Shown here in pieces: positions 17,254 to 26,915 of a stretch of 64,000 nt of DNA. The stretch spans positions 2,719,001-2,783,000 of the forward strand of contig NZ_JAPENW010000001.1 in the NCBI RefSeq assembly GCF_026341855.1, written 5' to 3'. A model generated the notes under the pieces. The model saw nothing but the letters and a program-made list of their open reading frames with translations. It was not told where the DNA came from and did no database searches. The translations under genes were made by a program, and so were the position numbers. Origin of the DNA: Streptomyces sp. NBC_00568. Lineage in GTDB: Bacteria; Actinomycetota; Actinomycetes; Streptomycetales; Streptomycetaceae. Numbering within the stretch: the stretch's first letter is position 1; every line of letters starts with the position of its first letter.

Positions 17254-19623
17254 ATGTCTGCCTGCGTCCCCACCCGCGCCGCCGATTCGACTCGGCCCGC
17301 GCACGTCCACCCACCCCACAGCCCCCCGCCGACCCCGCCCCGCCGCTTCCGTATCGCGGGCGCAGATCTGTCGGCCTCGATCGCCGTCTTCCTGATCGCC
17401 CTGCCGCTGTCCCTCGGCATCGCCCTCGCCACCGGCGCCCCGCTCCAGGCCGGCCTCGTCGCCGCGGCCGTCGGCGGACTCGTCGTGGGACGCCTCGGCG
17501 GCTCACCGCTCCAGGTGAGCGGACCCGCCGCCGGCCTCACGGTCGTCACGGCCGAGCTCATCCACCACTACGGCTGGCGCGCGACCTGCGCCATCACCGT
17601 GCTCGCCGGAATCACCCAACTGGGCCTCGGCTGCCTGCGCGTGGCCCGCACGGCCCTGGCCGTCAGCCCCGCGATCGTGCACGGCATGCTCGCCGGAATC
17701 GGCGTGACCATCGCCGTCGCCCAGCTGCACATCGTGCTGGGAGGCATCCCGCAGAGCTCCGTCCTGGACAACCTCGTCGCGCTGCCGGACCAGGTGGCAC
17801 ACATGCACCCCGCGGCGGTGTCGATGAGCGCGCTGACACTGGCGCTGCTGTTCGCCTGGCCGCGTATCCCCGGGCGCACCGGGCGGATGCTGCGCAAGGT
17901 CCCCGCCGCGCTGGTCGCCGTCGCCGGAGCCACCGCCACCGCCTCCCTCGCCGGGCTGACGCTCCCCAGAGTCGACCTGCCGTCCTGGAGCAGCCACGCG
18001 CTGGCCGGGCTGCCCGAAGGCCCGGTGCTCGGCATCGCCGCCGCCATCCTCACCGTGACGCTGGTGTGCAGCGTGCAGTCACTGCTCGGCGCCGTCGCGG
18101 TGGACAAGCTGGTGAGCGGCCGCCCGGAACTCCAGGCGCACGTGGGCCGTTCCCGACTCGACCGGGAACTGCTCGGGCAGGGCGCCGCCAATGTCGTGTC
18201 CGGCGCGCTCGGCGGACTGCCGGTCGCCGGCGTCGCGGTGCGCAGTTCCGCGAATGTGCAAGCAGGTGCCATCAGCCGGAACTCCACGATGCTGCATGGC
18301 GTTTTCGTAGTAGTTGCCGCGCTGCTGATGGTCCCGATCCTGGAGCTGATCCCCCTCGCATCGCTCGCCGCCCTGGTGATGGCCGTCGGCATCCAGATGG
18401 TGTCCCTGCACCACATCCGCACGGTCACCCGCCACCGCGAAGTGCTGGTGTACGCCGTCACCACGCTCGGCGTCGTGTTCCTCGGAGTTCTCGAGGGCGT
18501 GGCGCTGGGGGTCTCCGTGGCCGTCGGTGTCGCCCTGCACCGTCTCGGACGCACCCGGATCACCCACGACGAGAAGGAAGGAGTCCATCACGTACACGTA
18601 CGAGGGCAGTTGACGTTCCTCGCGGTGCCTCGACTCAGCCGCGCCCTGCATCTGGTGCCCCGAGGAGCCGACACCGTCGTGGAGCTGGACGGCTCGTTCA
18701 TGGACCACGCCGCGTACGAGTCGCTGCACGACTGGCAGAGCACGCACACCGCCCAGGGCGGCACGGTCGAGCTCACCGGCCGGACCGGACAGCGGATCGC
18801 CGAGCCCGCGAATTCCACGCACTGCCGCTGCCGGCCCTGGACGCCCTGGCGGAACCATCAGTGCGAGGCCTCCGCCGTCCCGGAGTCCGCTTCCTCGAAC
18901 GACCCTTCGGCCGGGCAGGACGAGGGAACCGGCGAGGCCAGACCGAGCGGACACCAACTGGCGCGCGGTATCAGCGCGTTCCAGCGCAACACCGCACCCC
19001 TGGTGCGCGATGAGCTGGCCCGGCTCGCACGGGAGGGGCAACGGCCGTCCCAGCTGTTCCTGACCTGTGCCGACTCTCGGCTCGTGACCTCGATGATCAC
19101 CTCCAGTGGTCCGGGAGATCTCTTCGTCGTACGGAATGTGGGCAACCTGGTGCCCATGCCCGGAGAGGAGAGCGGGGACGACTCGGTGGCCGCGGCCATC
19201 GAGTACGCGGTGGACGTACTGAAGGTGCGGTCCATCACGGTCTGCGGGCACTCCGGGTGCGGAGCCATGCAGGCCCTGCTGGCCTCGGAGCCCGGAGGGG
19301 CGCTCACTCCGCTCAAGCGGTGGCTGCGGCACGGGCAGCCGAGCCTGGACCTGATGGCCGCCAAGGACAGGCCGTGGGCGCGGCTCGCCGGACGGGCGCC
19401 CGCCGACACGGTGGAGCAGCTCTGTCTGACCAATGTGGTGCAGCAGTTGGAGCACCTGCGGGCGCACGAGTCCGTGGCGCGGGCCCTGCGGGAGGGCGTG
19501 CTCGAGCTGCACGGAATGTACTTCCACGTGGGTGAGGCCCAGGCGTATCTGCTGGCCGACGCCGACGGGGCCGAGCTGTTCGATCACGTGGGCGCGGCGG
19601 AGGACCTGCGGCATCCGGCGTGA
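17254..19623 (+). CDS. SulP transporter fused to STAS and beta-carbonic anhydrase domains
   Basis: This 789-residue fusion begins with a Pro-rich cytoplasmic leader (residues 1-35) and a SulP membrane domain of about 10-12 helices (residues ~40-430). A STAS domain follows around VRGQLTFLAVPRLSR, and the C-terminal ~220 residues are a beta-carbonic anhydrase with LTCADSR and CGHSGCGAM (Zn ligands Cys, His, Cys). SulP-carbonic anhydrase fusions are thought to take up bicarbonate or exchange it with CO2 hydration at the membrane. The start ATG at 17254 has GGAG about ten bases upstream; an ATG at 17197 is in frame but weaker. Its promoter probably lies in 16916-17253, where TATATT appears at ~17091. 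Confidence 0.9.
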   Translation: MSACVPTRAADSTRPAHVHPPHSPPPTPPRRFRIAGADLSASIAVFLIALPLSLGIALATGAPLQAGLVAAAVGGLVVGRLGGSPLQVSGPAAGLTVVTAELIHHYGWRATCAITVLAGITQLGLGCLRVARTALAVSPAIVHGMLAGIGVTIAVAQLHIVLGGIPQSSVLDNLVALPDQVAHMHPAAVSMSALTLALLFAWPRIPGRTGRMLRKVPAALVAVAGATATASLAGLTLPRVDLPSWSSHALAGLPEGPVLGIAAAILTVTLVCSVQSLLGAVAVDKLVSGRPELQAHVGRSRLDRELLGQGAANVVSGALGGLPVAGVAVRSSANVQAGAISRNSTMLHGVFVVVAALLMVPILELIPLASLAALVMAVGIQMVSLHHIRTVTRHREVLVYAVTTLGVVFLGVLEGVALGVSVAVGVALHRLGRTRITHDEKEGVHHVHVRGQLTFLAVPRLSRALHLVPRGADTVVELDGSFMDHAAYESLHDWQSTHTAQGGTVELTGRTGQRIAEPANSTHCRCRPWTPWRNHQCEASAVPESASSNDPSAGQDEGTGEARPSGHQLARGISAFQRNTAPLVRDELARLAREGQRPSQLFLTCADSRLVTSMITSSGPGDLFVVRNVGNLVPMPGEESGDDSVAAAIEYAVDVLKVRSITVCGHSGCGAMQALLASEPGGALTPLKRWLRHGQPSLDLMAAKDRPWARLAGRAPADTVEQLCLTNVVQQLEHLRAHESVARALREGVLELHGMYFHVGEAQAYLLADADGAELFDHVGAAEDLRHPA

Positions 19624-19710
19624 TCGGGCGGTGGTGCGCGGCCCCGGTCGGCAGGGCCGCGCACCACGTACAACCCCCGCTGTCGATGCTCCGGCCCCGC
19701 TGGCCACAGC

Positions 19711-19756
19711 CGCTACGGCGGCCACGGCGGCCACGGCGGCCACGGCGGCCACGGCG
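19711..19756. repeat. 9-bp tandem repeat GGCCACGGC, about five copies
   Basis: Five tandem copies (the first imperfect) sit just after the SulP fusion gene. The gene-free interval 19624-20232 also holds a direct repeat of GAGAAGTATCCGGTGT (near 19853 and 19877) and G-rich runs around 19800-19850. No coding frame with normal codon use is visible in it; the promoter of acs is expected near its right end. Confidence 0.8.
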
Positions 19757-20232
19757 AGGGGATCGTCGACACGCCCGGTCGCGAAACAGGATGCGTGAGG
19801 GGCAGGGGCGGCGAGGGTGGGGCGGGGGCGGGGGAATCTCGGCCGGCAGGGGGAGAAGTATCCGGTGTGGGGCGGGGAGAAGTATCCGGTGTAGGGCGTG
19901 TGGGGTTCCCGCGTCCGCGGTGGGAGGGACAGCCCTCTCCGTTCCTCGGGTCAGTCGGCCCAGTGGGCGTGGTCGATGTCCGTGGTCTATGTGCGTGGTC
20001 GAAGTGAACCCGGTGGCCGGAGGGTACGTGCCTCAGGGTGCGGACTTCGTGTGTTCTCGTGAGAGGCGCCGGGCCGTGCCGCGCGGCGAGGACGTGCCGC
20101 GCGGACCGAAGGCCCGGACCAGCGACACAGGATAGGTCTAAACCAATTTCGGATCGGGCCTTGTCACCGAGCCCCCCGGTCTGATGAGCTGTGGCCTGGG
20201 ACACAACGGACACCCTGGGAAAGGGAGATGTC

Positions 20233-22191
20233 GTGAGCAACGAAAGCCTGGCCAACCTGCTGAAGGAAGAGCGCAGGTTCGCGCCGCCCGCCGACCTGGC
20301 GGCGAACGCCAATGTCACCGCGGAGGCGTATGAGCAGGCCAAGGCTGACAGGCTCGGCTTCTGGGCCGAGCAGGCCCGCCGCCTGACCTGGGCCACCGAG
20401 CCGACCGAGACGCTGGACTGGTCGAACCCGCCGTTCGCGAAGTGGTTCGCCGACGGAAAGCTGAACGTCGCGTACAACTGCGTGGACCGGCATGTCGAGG
20501 CCGGGAACGGCGACCGCGTCGCCATCCACTTCGAGGGTGAGCCGGGCGACAGCCGGGCCATCACCTACGCCGAACTCAAGGACGAGGTGTCGAAGGCCGC
20601 GAACGCTCTCACCGAGCTCGGCGTCGGCAAGGGCGACCGGGTCGCCATCTACCTGCCGATGATTCCCGAGGCCGTCGTCGCGATGCTGGCCTGCGCCCGT
20701 ATCGGCGCCGCGCACTCGGTGGTCTTCGGCGGGTTCTCCGCGGACGCGATCGCCACCCGCATCCAGGACGCCGACGCCAAGCTGGTCATCACCTCCGACG
20801 GCGGTTACCGGCGCGGAAAGCCGTCCGCGCTCAAGCCGGCCGTCGACGAAGCGGTGAACCGGGTCGACGGGGTCGACAAGGTGCTGGTCGTGCGTCGTAC
20901 CGGCGAGGACGTCGCCTGGACCGAGGGCCGCGACGTGTGGTGGCACGACATCGTCGGACGGCAGTCGACCGAGCAAACGCCGGAGGCGTTCGACGCCGAG
21001 CACCCGCTGTTCATCCTCTACACCTCCGGGACCACCGGGAAGCCGAAGGGCATCCTGCACACCTCGGGCGGCTACCTCACGCAGGCCTCGTACACCCACC
21101 ACGCCGTCTTCGACCTCAAGCCGGAGACCGACGTGTACTGGTGCACGGCCGACATCGGCTGGGTCACCGGGCACTCCTACATCACGTACGGACCGCTCTC
21201 GAACGGCGCGACGCAGGTGATGTACGAAGGGACGCCGGACACGCCGCACCAGGGCCGGTTCTGGGAGATCGTCCAGAAGTACGGGGTGACGATCCTCTAC
21301 ACGGCGCCCACGGCCATCCGTACGTTCATGAAGTGGGGCGACGACATCCCCGCGAAGTTCGATCTGTCGTCGCTGCGGGTGCTCGGGTCGGTCGGCGAAC
21401 CGATCAACCCCGAGGCGTGGATCTGGTACCGCAAGCACATCGGCGGGGACCGTACGCCGATCGTGGACACCTGGTGGCAGACCGAGACCGGCGCGATGAT
21501 GATCTCGCCGCTGCCCGGAGTCACCGAGACGAAGCCGGGGTCGGCGCAGCGGGCCCTGCCCGGCATCGCGGCGACGGTGGTCGACGACGAGGCGAACGAG
21601 GTGCCCGACGGCGGTGGCGGTTACCTCGTGCTGACCGAGCCGTGGCCGTCCATGCTGCGCACGATCTGGGGCGACGACCAGCGGTTCCTCGACACGTACT
21701 GGTCGCGCTTCGAGGGGAAGTACTTCGCCGGGGACGGGGCCAAGAAGGACGACGACGGCGACATCTGGCTGCTCGGGCGCGTCGACGACGTGATGCTCGT
21801 GTCCGGGCACAACATCTCGACGACCGAGGTCGAGTCGGCCCTCGTCTCCCACCCGTCGGTCGCCGAAGCGGCGGTCGTGGGCGCGGCGGACGAGACGACC
21901 GGACAGGCGATCGTGGCCTTCGTCATCCTGCGCGGGACGGCTTCCGCCGAGGACGCCGGACTGGTGGCGGACCTGCGCAACCACGTGGGCACCACGCTCG
22001 GTCCGATCGCCAAGCCGAAGCGGGTCCTGCCGGTGGCCGAGCTGCCGAAGACCCGGTCGGGGAAGATCATGCGCCGCCTGCTGCGCGACGTGGCCGAGAA
22101 CCGCGAGCTCGGTGACGTCACGACGCTCACCGACTCCACGGTGATGGACCTGATCCAGGCGAAGCTGCCGGCCGCTCCCAGCGAGGACTGA
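20233..22191 (+). CDS. acsA: acetyl-CoA synthetase
   Basis: This 652-residue AMP-forming enzyme activates acetate to acetyl-CoA. Core motifs are [11 protein letters not shown] (P-loop), the acetate-pocket region [21 protein letters not shown] and the C-terminal [11 protein letters not shown], whose lysine is the usual acetylation site. Full length for Acs. The GTG at 20233 is preferred because AAGGGAG lies seven bases upstream and the protein then starts [10 protein letters not shown] as in other Streptomyces; an ATG at 20191 is in frame. M. tuberculosis acs (Rv3667) occupies the same place in the conserved gene order. Confidence 0.95.
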   Translation: MSNESLANLLKEERRFAPPADLAANANVTAEAYEQAKADRLGFWAEQARRLTWATEPTETLDWSNPPFAKWFADGKLNVAYNCVDRHVEAGNGDRVAIHFEGEPGDSRAITYAELKDEVSKAANALTELGVGKGDRVAIYLPMIPEAVVAMLACARIGAAHSVVFGGFSADAIATRIQDADAKLVITSDGGYRRGKPSALKPAVDEAVNRVDGVDKVLVVRRTGEDVAWTEGRDVWWHDIVGRQSTEQTPEAFDAEHPLFILYTSGTTGKPKGILHTSGGYLTQASYTHHAVFDLKPETDVYWCTADIGWVTGHSYITYGPLSNGATQVMYEGTPDTPHQGRFWEIVQKYGVTILYTAPTAIRTFMKWGDDIPAKFDLSSLRVLGSVGEPINPEAWIWYRKHIGGDRTPIVDTWWQTETGAMMISPLPGVTETKPGSAQRALPGIAATVVDDEANEVPDGGGGYLVLTEPWPSMLRTIWGDDQRFLDTYWSRFEGKYFAGDGAKKDDDGDIWLLGRVDDVMLVSGHNISTTEVESALVSHPSVAEAAVVGAADETTGQAIVAFVILRGTASAEDAGLVADLRNHVGTTLGPIAKPKRVLPVAELPKTRSGKIMRRLLRDVAENRELGDVTTLTDSTVMDLIQAKLPAAPSED

Positions 22192-22216
22192 CGCGGACTC
22201 ACCCCCGCCCGGCCCT

Positions 22217-22253
22217 GAGGGGTGTGGGAGCACCCGGTGCTCCCACACCCCTC
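22217..22253 (+). terminator. acsA terminator hairpin
   Basis: A perfect 17-bp inverted repeat (GAGGGGTGTGGGAGCAC and its complement) with a three-base loop starts 25 bases after the acs stop. This is a very strong intrinsic terminator structure for Streptomyces. Confidence 0.85.
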
Positions 22254-22482
22254 GCGTCGTCCTGGGGGCGGGACCGCCCCCGAGCCGCCGAAGTGCCCCT
22301 CTCAGCGCAACCGACAGCCCCCCGCGCCCGGTTTCGCCGTAATGTGAGGTTCCCGCACCGACCCGGCCGCATCTTAGGTAAAGTAAGGAAAGCGTCAAGG
22401 ACGCGACAAGATCGTTCATGGTGTGCCGGGAAGTCTGGTCGGCGAGTGCTTTGTCCTGCCTGCTCGACCGGAGGTCCTCCCC

Positions 22483-23877
22483 GTGGCCGCGCCCCCTTCC
22501 ACCGCCCGTAAGTTCTTCGGCCGGATGTCCCTGCCCGAACGGAACTTCGTGGCGGACGCGCTGCGCGCCGAGACCGTGGGCGGGGTGCTGCTGCTGATCG
22601 CGGCGATCGCGGCGCTGATCTGGGCGAACACCCTGCCGGACAGCTACGAGACCGTCTCGCACTACCACTTCGGGCCGGCCGCGCTCGGGCTCGATCTGTC
22701 CGTGGAGCACTGGGCGGCCGACGGACTGCTGGCCGTGTTCTTCTTCGTCGCCGGGATCGAGCTGAAGCGCGAACTGGTCGCCGGGGATCTGCGGGACCCG
22801 AAGGCCGCGGTGCTGCCCGTGGTCGCGGCGGTCTGCGGCATGGCCGTTCCCGCACTCGTCTACGTCCTGACCAGCCTGGCCGGCGGAGGCTCACTCGAAG
22901 GCTGGGCCGTCCCCACCGCCACCGACATCGCCTTCGCGCTCGCCGTGCTCGCCGTCATCGGAACGTCGTTGCCGTCCGCGCTGCGCGCCTTCCTGCTCAC
23001 CCTCGCCGTCGTCGACGACCTGTTCGCGATCCTGATCATCGCGGTCTTCTTCACCGACTCCATCAACTTCGCCGCGCTCGGCGGGGCGGTCGTGGGCCTC
23101 GGCGTCTTCTGGCTGCTGCTCCGCAAGGGCGTGCACGGCTGGTACCTGTACGTCCCGCTCGCTCTGGTCATCTGGGGCCTGATGTACAACAGCGGCATCC
23201 ACGCCACCATCGCCGGCGTCGCGATGGGCCTGATGCTGCGCTGCCACCCGCACGAGGGCGAGGAGCACTCCCCCGGCGAGCACATCGAACATCTGGTGCG
23301 CCCGGTGTCGGCGGGACTCGCCGTGCCGCTGTTCGCCCTGTTCAGCGCCGGCGTCTCGATCTCCGGCGGGGCGGTCGGCGATGTGTTCACCCGGCCCGAG
23401 ACACTCGGCGTGGTGCTCGGACTCGTCGTCGGCAAGGCGGTCGGCATCTTCGGCGGTACGTGGCTGACGGCCCGGTTCACCCGGGCCTCACTCAGCGACG
23501 ACCTGGAATGGGCGGACGTCGCCGCCGTCGCCACCCTCGCCGGAATCGGCTTCACCGTCTCCCTGCTCATCGGCGAACTCGCCTTCGAAGGCAACACGAG
23601 CCTCACCGACGAGACCAAGGCCGCCGTCCTGATCGGCTCTTTCATCGCGGCCGTACTCGCCACGGCGCTGCTGAAGCTGCGCAACGCCAAGTACCGCGCG
23701 ATGTGCGAGGACGAGGAGCGCGACGAGGACCTCGACGGCATCCCGGACATCTACGAACAGGACAACCCGGCGTACCACTTGCGCATGGCCGCCATCTACG
23801 AGCGGAAGGCCGCGGAGCATCGCAGGCTTGCCGAAGTGGCGGGTGGGGCAAGCGAGGGGAACGACGGTCCGGCATGA
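22483..23877 (+). CDS. nhaA: Na+/H+ antiporter NhaA
   Basis: This antiporter of 464 residues has about 12 transmembrane helices. It shows FFFVAGIELKRELVAGDLRD, ATDIAFALAVLAVIG and AVVDDLFAILII, where the paired Asp residues correspond to the NhaA ion-binding site. The C-terminal 50-60 residues form a charged cytoplasmic tail (EDEERDEDLDGIPDIYEQD) absent from the E. coli protein. The GTG at 22483 has GGAGG upstream; the longer ATG start at 22423 is less likely. It would exchange Na+ for H+ across the membrane. An acs terminator separates it from the upstream gene. Confidence 0.9.
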   Translation: MAAPPSTARKFFGRMSLPERNFVADALRAETVGGVLLLIAAIAALIWANTLPDSYETVSHYHFGPAALGLDLSVEHWAADGLLAVFFFVAGIELKRELVAGDLRDPKAAVLPVVAAVCGMAVPALVYVLTSLAGGGSLEGWAVPTATDIAFALAVLAVIGTSLPSALRAFLLTLAVVDDLFAILIIAVFFTDSINFAALGGAVVGLGVFWLLLRKGVHGWYLYVPLALVIWGLMYNSGIHATIAGVAMGLMLRCHPHEGEEHSPGEHIEHLVRPVSAGLAVPLFALFSAGVSISGGAVGDVFTRPETLGVVLGLVVGKAVGIFGGTWLTARFTRASLSDDLEWADVAAVATLAGIGFTVSLLIGELAFEGNTSLTDETKAAVLIGSFIAAVLATALLKLRNAKYRAMCEDEERDEDLDGIPDIYEQDNPAYHLRMAAIYERKAAEHRRLAEVAGGASEGNDGPA

Positions 23878-23920
23878 TCTGACAGGACCGTACAAACACA
23901 TGCAGAAGAGGGAGATCGCG

Positions 23921-24397
23921 ATGAGCGCACCCGACGGCAGCCCGGTCGGCGCCGAACGCAGCATCGGCCAGTTGGTCGCCTCGGCGACGACCGAGATGTC
24001 CGCACTGGTGCACGACGAAATCGCCCTGGCGAAGGCGCAGCTCAAGCAGGACGTCAAGCGCGGCGCGGTCAGCGGCGGCGCGTTCTCGGCGGCCGGCGCG
24101 GTACTGATCTTCTCCCTGCCGATGCTCAGCTTCGCCCTCGCGTACGGAATCCGGACCTGGAGCGACTGGAATCTCGCGATCTGCTTCGTGCTGTCGTTCG
24201 CGGCGAACGTGCTGGTCGCGGGCGTACTCGCGCTGGTCGGCGTGATCTTCGCGAAGAAGGCCAAGAAGAGCCAGGGCCCGCAGAAGGTGGCCGCCTCGAT
24301 GAAGGAGACGGCGGGTGTTCTGCAGAACGCCAAGCCGCACCCCCGGCCCGAGCCGGTCGAGGACGTCGTCAAGGCTGTGGCACGCTCATCCTCATGA
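23921..24397 (+). CDS. phage holin family / DUF1469-like membrane protein
   Basis: This 158-residue protein has a polar N-terminal helix (SIGQLVASATTEMSALVHDE), then two transmembrane helices (VSGGAFSAAGAVLIFSLPML and LAICFVLSFAANVLVAGVLALVG) and a Lys-rich tail. Such proteins are called putative actinobacterial holin superfamily III; no lytic role is implied for chromosomal copies. AGAGGGAG precedes the ATG. The stop overlaps the next start by four bases (ATGA), so the two products are made together. M. tuberculosis Rv3669 sits in the same relation to ephE. Confidence 0.8.
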   Translation: MSAPDGSPVGAERSIGQLVASATTEMSALVHDEIALAKAQLKQDVKRGAVSGGAFSAAGAVLIFSLPMLSFALAYGIRTWSDWNLAICFVLSFAANVLVAGVLALVGVIFAKKAKKSQGPQKVAASMKETAGVLQNAKPHPRPEPVEDVVKAVARSSS

Positions 24398-25344
24398 CGG
24401 ACCCCGCCACACCTTCGGCGCAACCCACCTCGGCCGTACGGATCGACCTTCCCGGCGGACGCAAAGTGATCCACCGGGATGTGGCCGCCAACGGCGCGCG
24501 CTTCCACATCGCCGAGCTCGGCGACGGGCCGCTCGTCCTGCTGCTGCACGGCTTCCCGCAGTTCTGGTGGACCTGGCGGCACCAGCTCGCCGCGCTCGCG
24601 GACGCCGGGTTCCGGGCCGTGGCCATGGACCTGCGGGGCGTCGGCGGCAGCGACCGCACCCCGCGCGGTTACGACCCCGCCAACCTCGCGCTCGACATCA
24701 CCGGGGTCGTACGGTCCCTCGGCGAGCCCGACGCCGCGCTGGTCGGGCACGATCTCGGCGGCTATCTGGCGTGGACGGCGGCCGTCATGCGGCCCAAGCT
24801 CGTCCGCCGGCTCGCGGTGTCGTCCATGCCGCATCCGCGGCGCTGGCGCTCCGCCATGCTCTCCGACGTCAAGCAGACCGCGGCGGGCTCGTACATCTGG
24901 GGATTCCAGCGACCCTGGATCCCGGAGCGCCAACTCCTCGCGGACGACGGCGCCCTGGTGGGCCGTCTGGTACGGGACTGGTCGGGGCCGCGGCAGCCGG
25001 ACGACGAAACCGTGGAGACGTACCGCCGCGCCATGTGCATCCCGTCGACCGCGCACTGCTCCCTCGAGCCGTACCGGTGGATGGTGCGGTCCATGGCGCG
25101 CCCGGACGGCATCCAGTTCAACCGGCGCATGAAGCGGCCGGTGCGGGTGCCGACGCTGCATCTGCACGGCTCGCTCGATCCGGTGATGCGGACGCGGAGC
25201 GCGGCGGGTTCCGGGGAGTACGTCGAAGCGCCGTACCGCTGGCGGCTGTTCGACGGGCTCGGGCACTTCCCGCACGAAGAGGATCCGGTCGCCTTCTCCA
25301 CCGAGCTGGTCAACTGGCTGAAGGATCCGGAACCCGACCGGTGA
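24394..25344 (+). CDS. alpha/beta hydrolase, epoxide-hydrolase-like (EphE family)
   Basis: This 316-residue hydrolase has LLHGFPQFWWTWRHQ (oxyanion HGFP), nucleophile elbow VGHDLGGYLAW, where Asp replaces Ser as in epoxide hydrolases, and a late histidine in GLGHFPHEED. The acid is likely in LHGSLDPVMR. The HGFP plus HDxG pattern favours an epoxide hydrolase or related haloalkane-type enzyme rather than an esterase. The ring-opening tyrosines cannot be placed confidently. It is coupled to the holin-like gene. Confidence 0.85.
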   Translation: MTDPATPSAQPTSAVRIDLPGGRKVIHRDVAANGARFHIAELGDGPLVLLLHGFPQFWWTWRHQLAALADAGFRAVAMDLRGVGGSDRTPRGYDPANLALDITGVVRSLGEPDAALVGHDLGGYLAWTAAVMRPKLVRRLAVSSMPHPRRWRSAMLSDVKQTAAGSYIWGFQRPWIPERQLLADDGALVGRLVRDWSGPRQPDDETVETYRRAMCIPSTAHCSLEPYRWMVRSMARPDGIQFNRRMKRPVRVPTLHLHGSLDPVMRTRSAAGSGEYVEAPYRWRLFDGLGHFPHEEDPVAFSTELVNWLKDPEPDR

Positions 25345-25507
25345 CACCCCGGTCACCCTTGCGTGATCGCCCGAACGCGCCCGGTGTCACGCCCGGAAAT
25401 ACGGACGGTGAACGCCTGTTCTTCGAACGGCCAATTGCCTCGCGCATAGGCCAATTGAGGGGCTGGGGCGAGGTTATCGACCTTGGGGCGGGGGCAGACG
25501 TCGGGGT

Positions 25508-25687
25508 ATGGGCTGGACGCACGACTACAGTGACGCAGCACGCAATCGCCGCTCGGCCACGGGTCTGAGCTCCCATCAGAGGGGCACCCCGCAGCTGACA
25601 GGCACGGATCCTCGCGTGGGGATTCCGCACATTCTGCGCCGCCGGGCCCGCTGGGTCTCGATGCGGCTGCGCCATCCACGCGGCTGA
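25508..25687 (+). CDS. small basic protein, 59 residues (putative)
   Basis: The frame begins MGWTHDYSDAARNRRSATGL and ends in a strongly basic RRRARWVSMRLRHPRG. It fills the gap between the hydrolase gene and the converging protease gene, leaving 15 bases. A GGGG run lies a few bases before the ATG. The frame is not homologous to any family I can name with certainty, though I believe similar small ORFs occur at this place in other Streptomyces. High arginine content suggests nucleic-acid or membrane contact. No gene is visible in 25345-25507. Confidence 0.45.
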   Translation: MGWTHDYSDAARNRRSATGLSSHQRGTPQLTGTDPRVGIPHILRRRARWVSMRLRHPRG

Positions 25688-25702
25688 GGCCCTGCCCGCC
25701 GG

Positions 25703-26911
25703 TCAGAGCGCGCAGCTGTCGCTGTCCACCTGCTGGTTGGCCGTACGCCCCTTGGCGATGTCCTCCTGGATCTCGTCCGCGGTGAGCGCGTAGCCGGTGT
25801 CGGCGTCGTCGAGCGACTTCGCGAAGACCACGCCGTAGACCTTGCCGTCGGGTGTCAGCAGCGGTCCGCCGGAGTTGCCCTGACGGACCGTCGCGTACAG
25901 CGAGTAGACGTCCCGGCGCACCGTCTTGCGGTGGTAGATGTCCGGGCCGTTGGCCGTGATGCGACCGCGTACGCGCGCGGGCTGGACGTTGTACGAGCCG
26001 TTCTGCGGGAAGCCCGCGACGATCGCGCTGTCGCCGCTGCTCGCGTCCTTCGCGCTGAACCGCAGCGCGGGCGCCTTCAGGTCCGGTACGTCGAGTACGG
26101 CGATGTCGCGCTCCCAGTCGTACAGGACGACCGTGGCGTCGTACTTCTTGCCCTCGCCGCCTATCTGGACGGTGGGCTCGTCGACTCCGCCGACCACGTG
26201 CGCGTTGGTCATCACCCGGCGGTCGCTGAAGACGAAGCCGGTGCCTTCGAGGACCTTGCCGCAGCTCTGGGCGGTGCCCATGACCTTGACGATGGAATTC
26301 TGCGAGCGGGTGGCGACGGGGCTGCCGGCGAGCGCCGGGTCGGGCGGCTTGACCTCGGTGATGGGCTCGTTGGCGAACGGGCTGAAGACCTGCGGGAAGC
26401 CGTTCTGGGCGAGGACCGAGGAGAAGTCGGCGAACCAGGTGTTGGCCTGGGAGGGCAGCGCGCGGGACACGCCGAGCAGCACTTTGGAGCTGCGGACCTC
26501 CTTGCCGAGCGTCGGCAGTGTCGTCCCGGCGAGGGCCGAGCCGATCAGCCAGGCGACGAGGAGCATCGCCACGACGTTCACCAGGGCGCCGCCGGTCGCG
26601 TCCAGGGCTCTGGCGGGGGACCAGGTGATGTACCGGCGCAGCTTGTTGCCGAGGTGAGTGGTGAGGGCCTGGCCGACGGAGGCGCAGACGATGACGACGA
26701 CCACCGCCACGACGGCCGCGGTCGTGCTCACCTCGCTGTCGTCGGTCGCCCAGCCCCAGATGACCGGGAGCAGGTAGACGGCGACGAGACCACCGCCCAG
26801 GAAGCCGATCACCGACAGGATGCCGACGACGAAGCCCTGGCGATAGCCCACGATCGCGAACCACACAGCGGCGACCAGCAACAAAATGTCCAGCACATTC
26901 ACGGAGGTCAC
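25703..26911 (-). CDS. marP: MarP-family membrane serine protease (CvpA-trypsin)
   Basis: This 402-residue protein has four N-terminal transmembrane helices of the CvpA type (residues 1-150) and a C-terminal trypsin-like protease outside the membrane. The catalytic triad is visible: His in MTNAHVVGG, Asp in DWERDIAVLDV, Ser in RQGNSGGPLL. In M. tuberculosis MarP (Rv3671c) this protease is needed for acid and oxidative stress resistance. Two cysteines (CGK and the C-terminal CAL) could form the disulfide known to stabilise the MarP active site. It is followed by a Nudix gene five bases upstream in transcription order. Confidence 0.9.
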   Translation of the reverse strand: MTSVNVLDILLLVAAVWFAIVGYRQGFVVGILSVIGFLGGGLVAVYLLPVIWGWATDDSEVSTTAAVVAVVVVIVCASVGQALTTHLGNKLRRYITWSPARALDATGGALVNVVAMLLVAWLIGSALAGTTLPTLGKEVRSSKVLLGVSRALPSQANTWFADFSSVLAQNGFPQVFSPFANEPITEVKPPDPALAGSPVATRSQNSIVKVMGTAQSCGKVLEGTGFVFSDRRVMTNAHVVGGVDEPTVQIGGEGKKYDATVVLYDWERDIAVLDVPDLKAPALRFSAKDASSGDSAIVAGFPQNGSYNVQPARVRGRITANGPDIYHRKTVRRDVYSLYATVRQGNSGGPLLTPDGKVYGVVFAKSLDDADTGYALTADEIQEDIAKGRTANQQVDSDSCAL

Positions 26912-26915
26912 CTTG

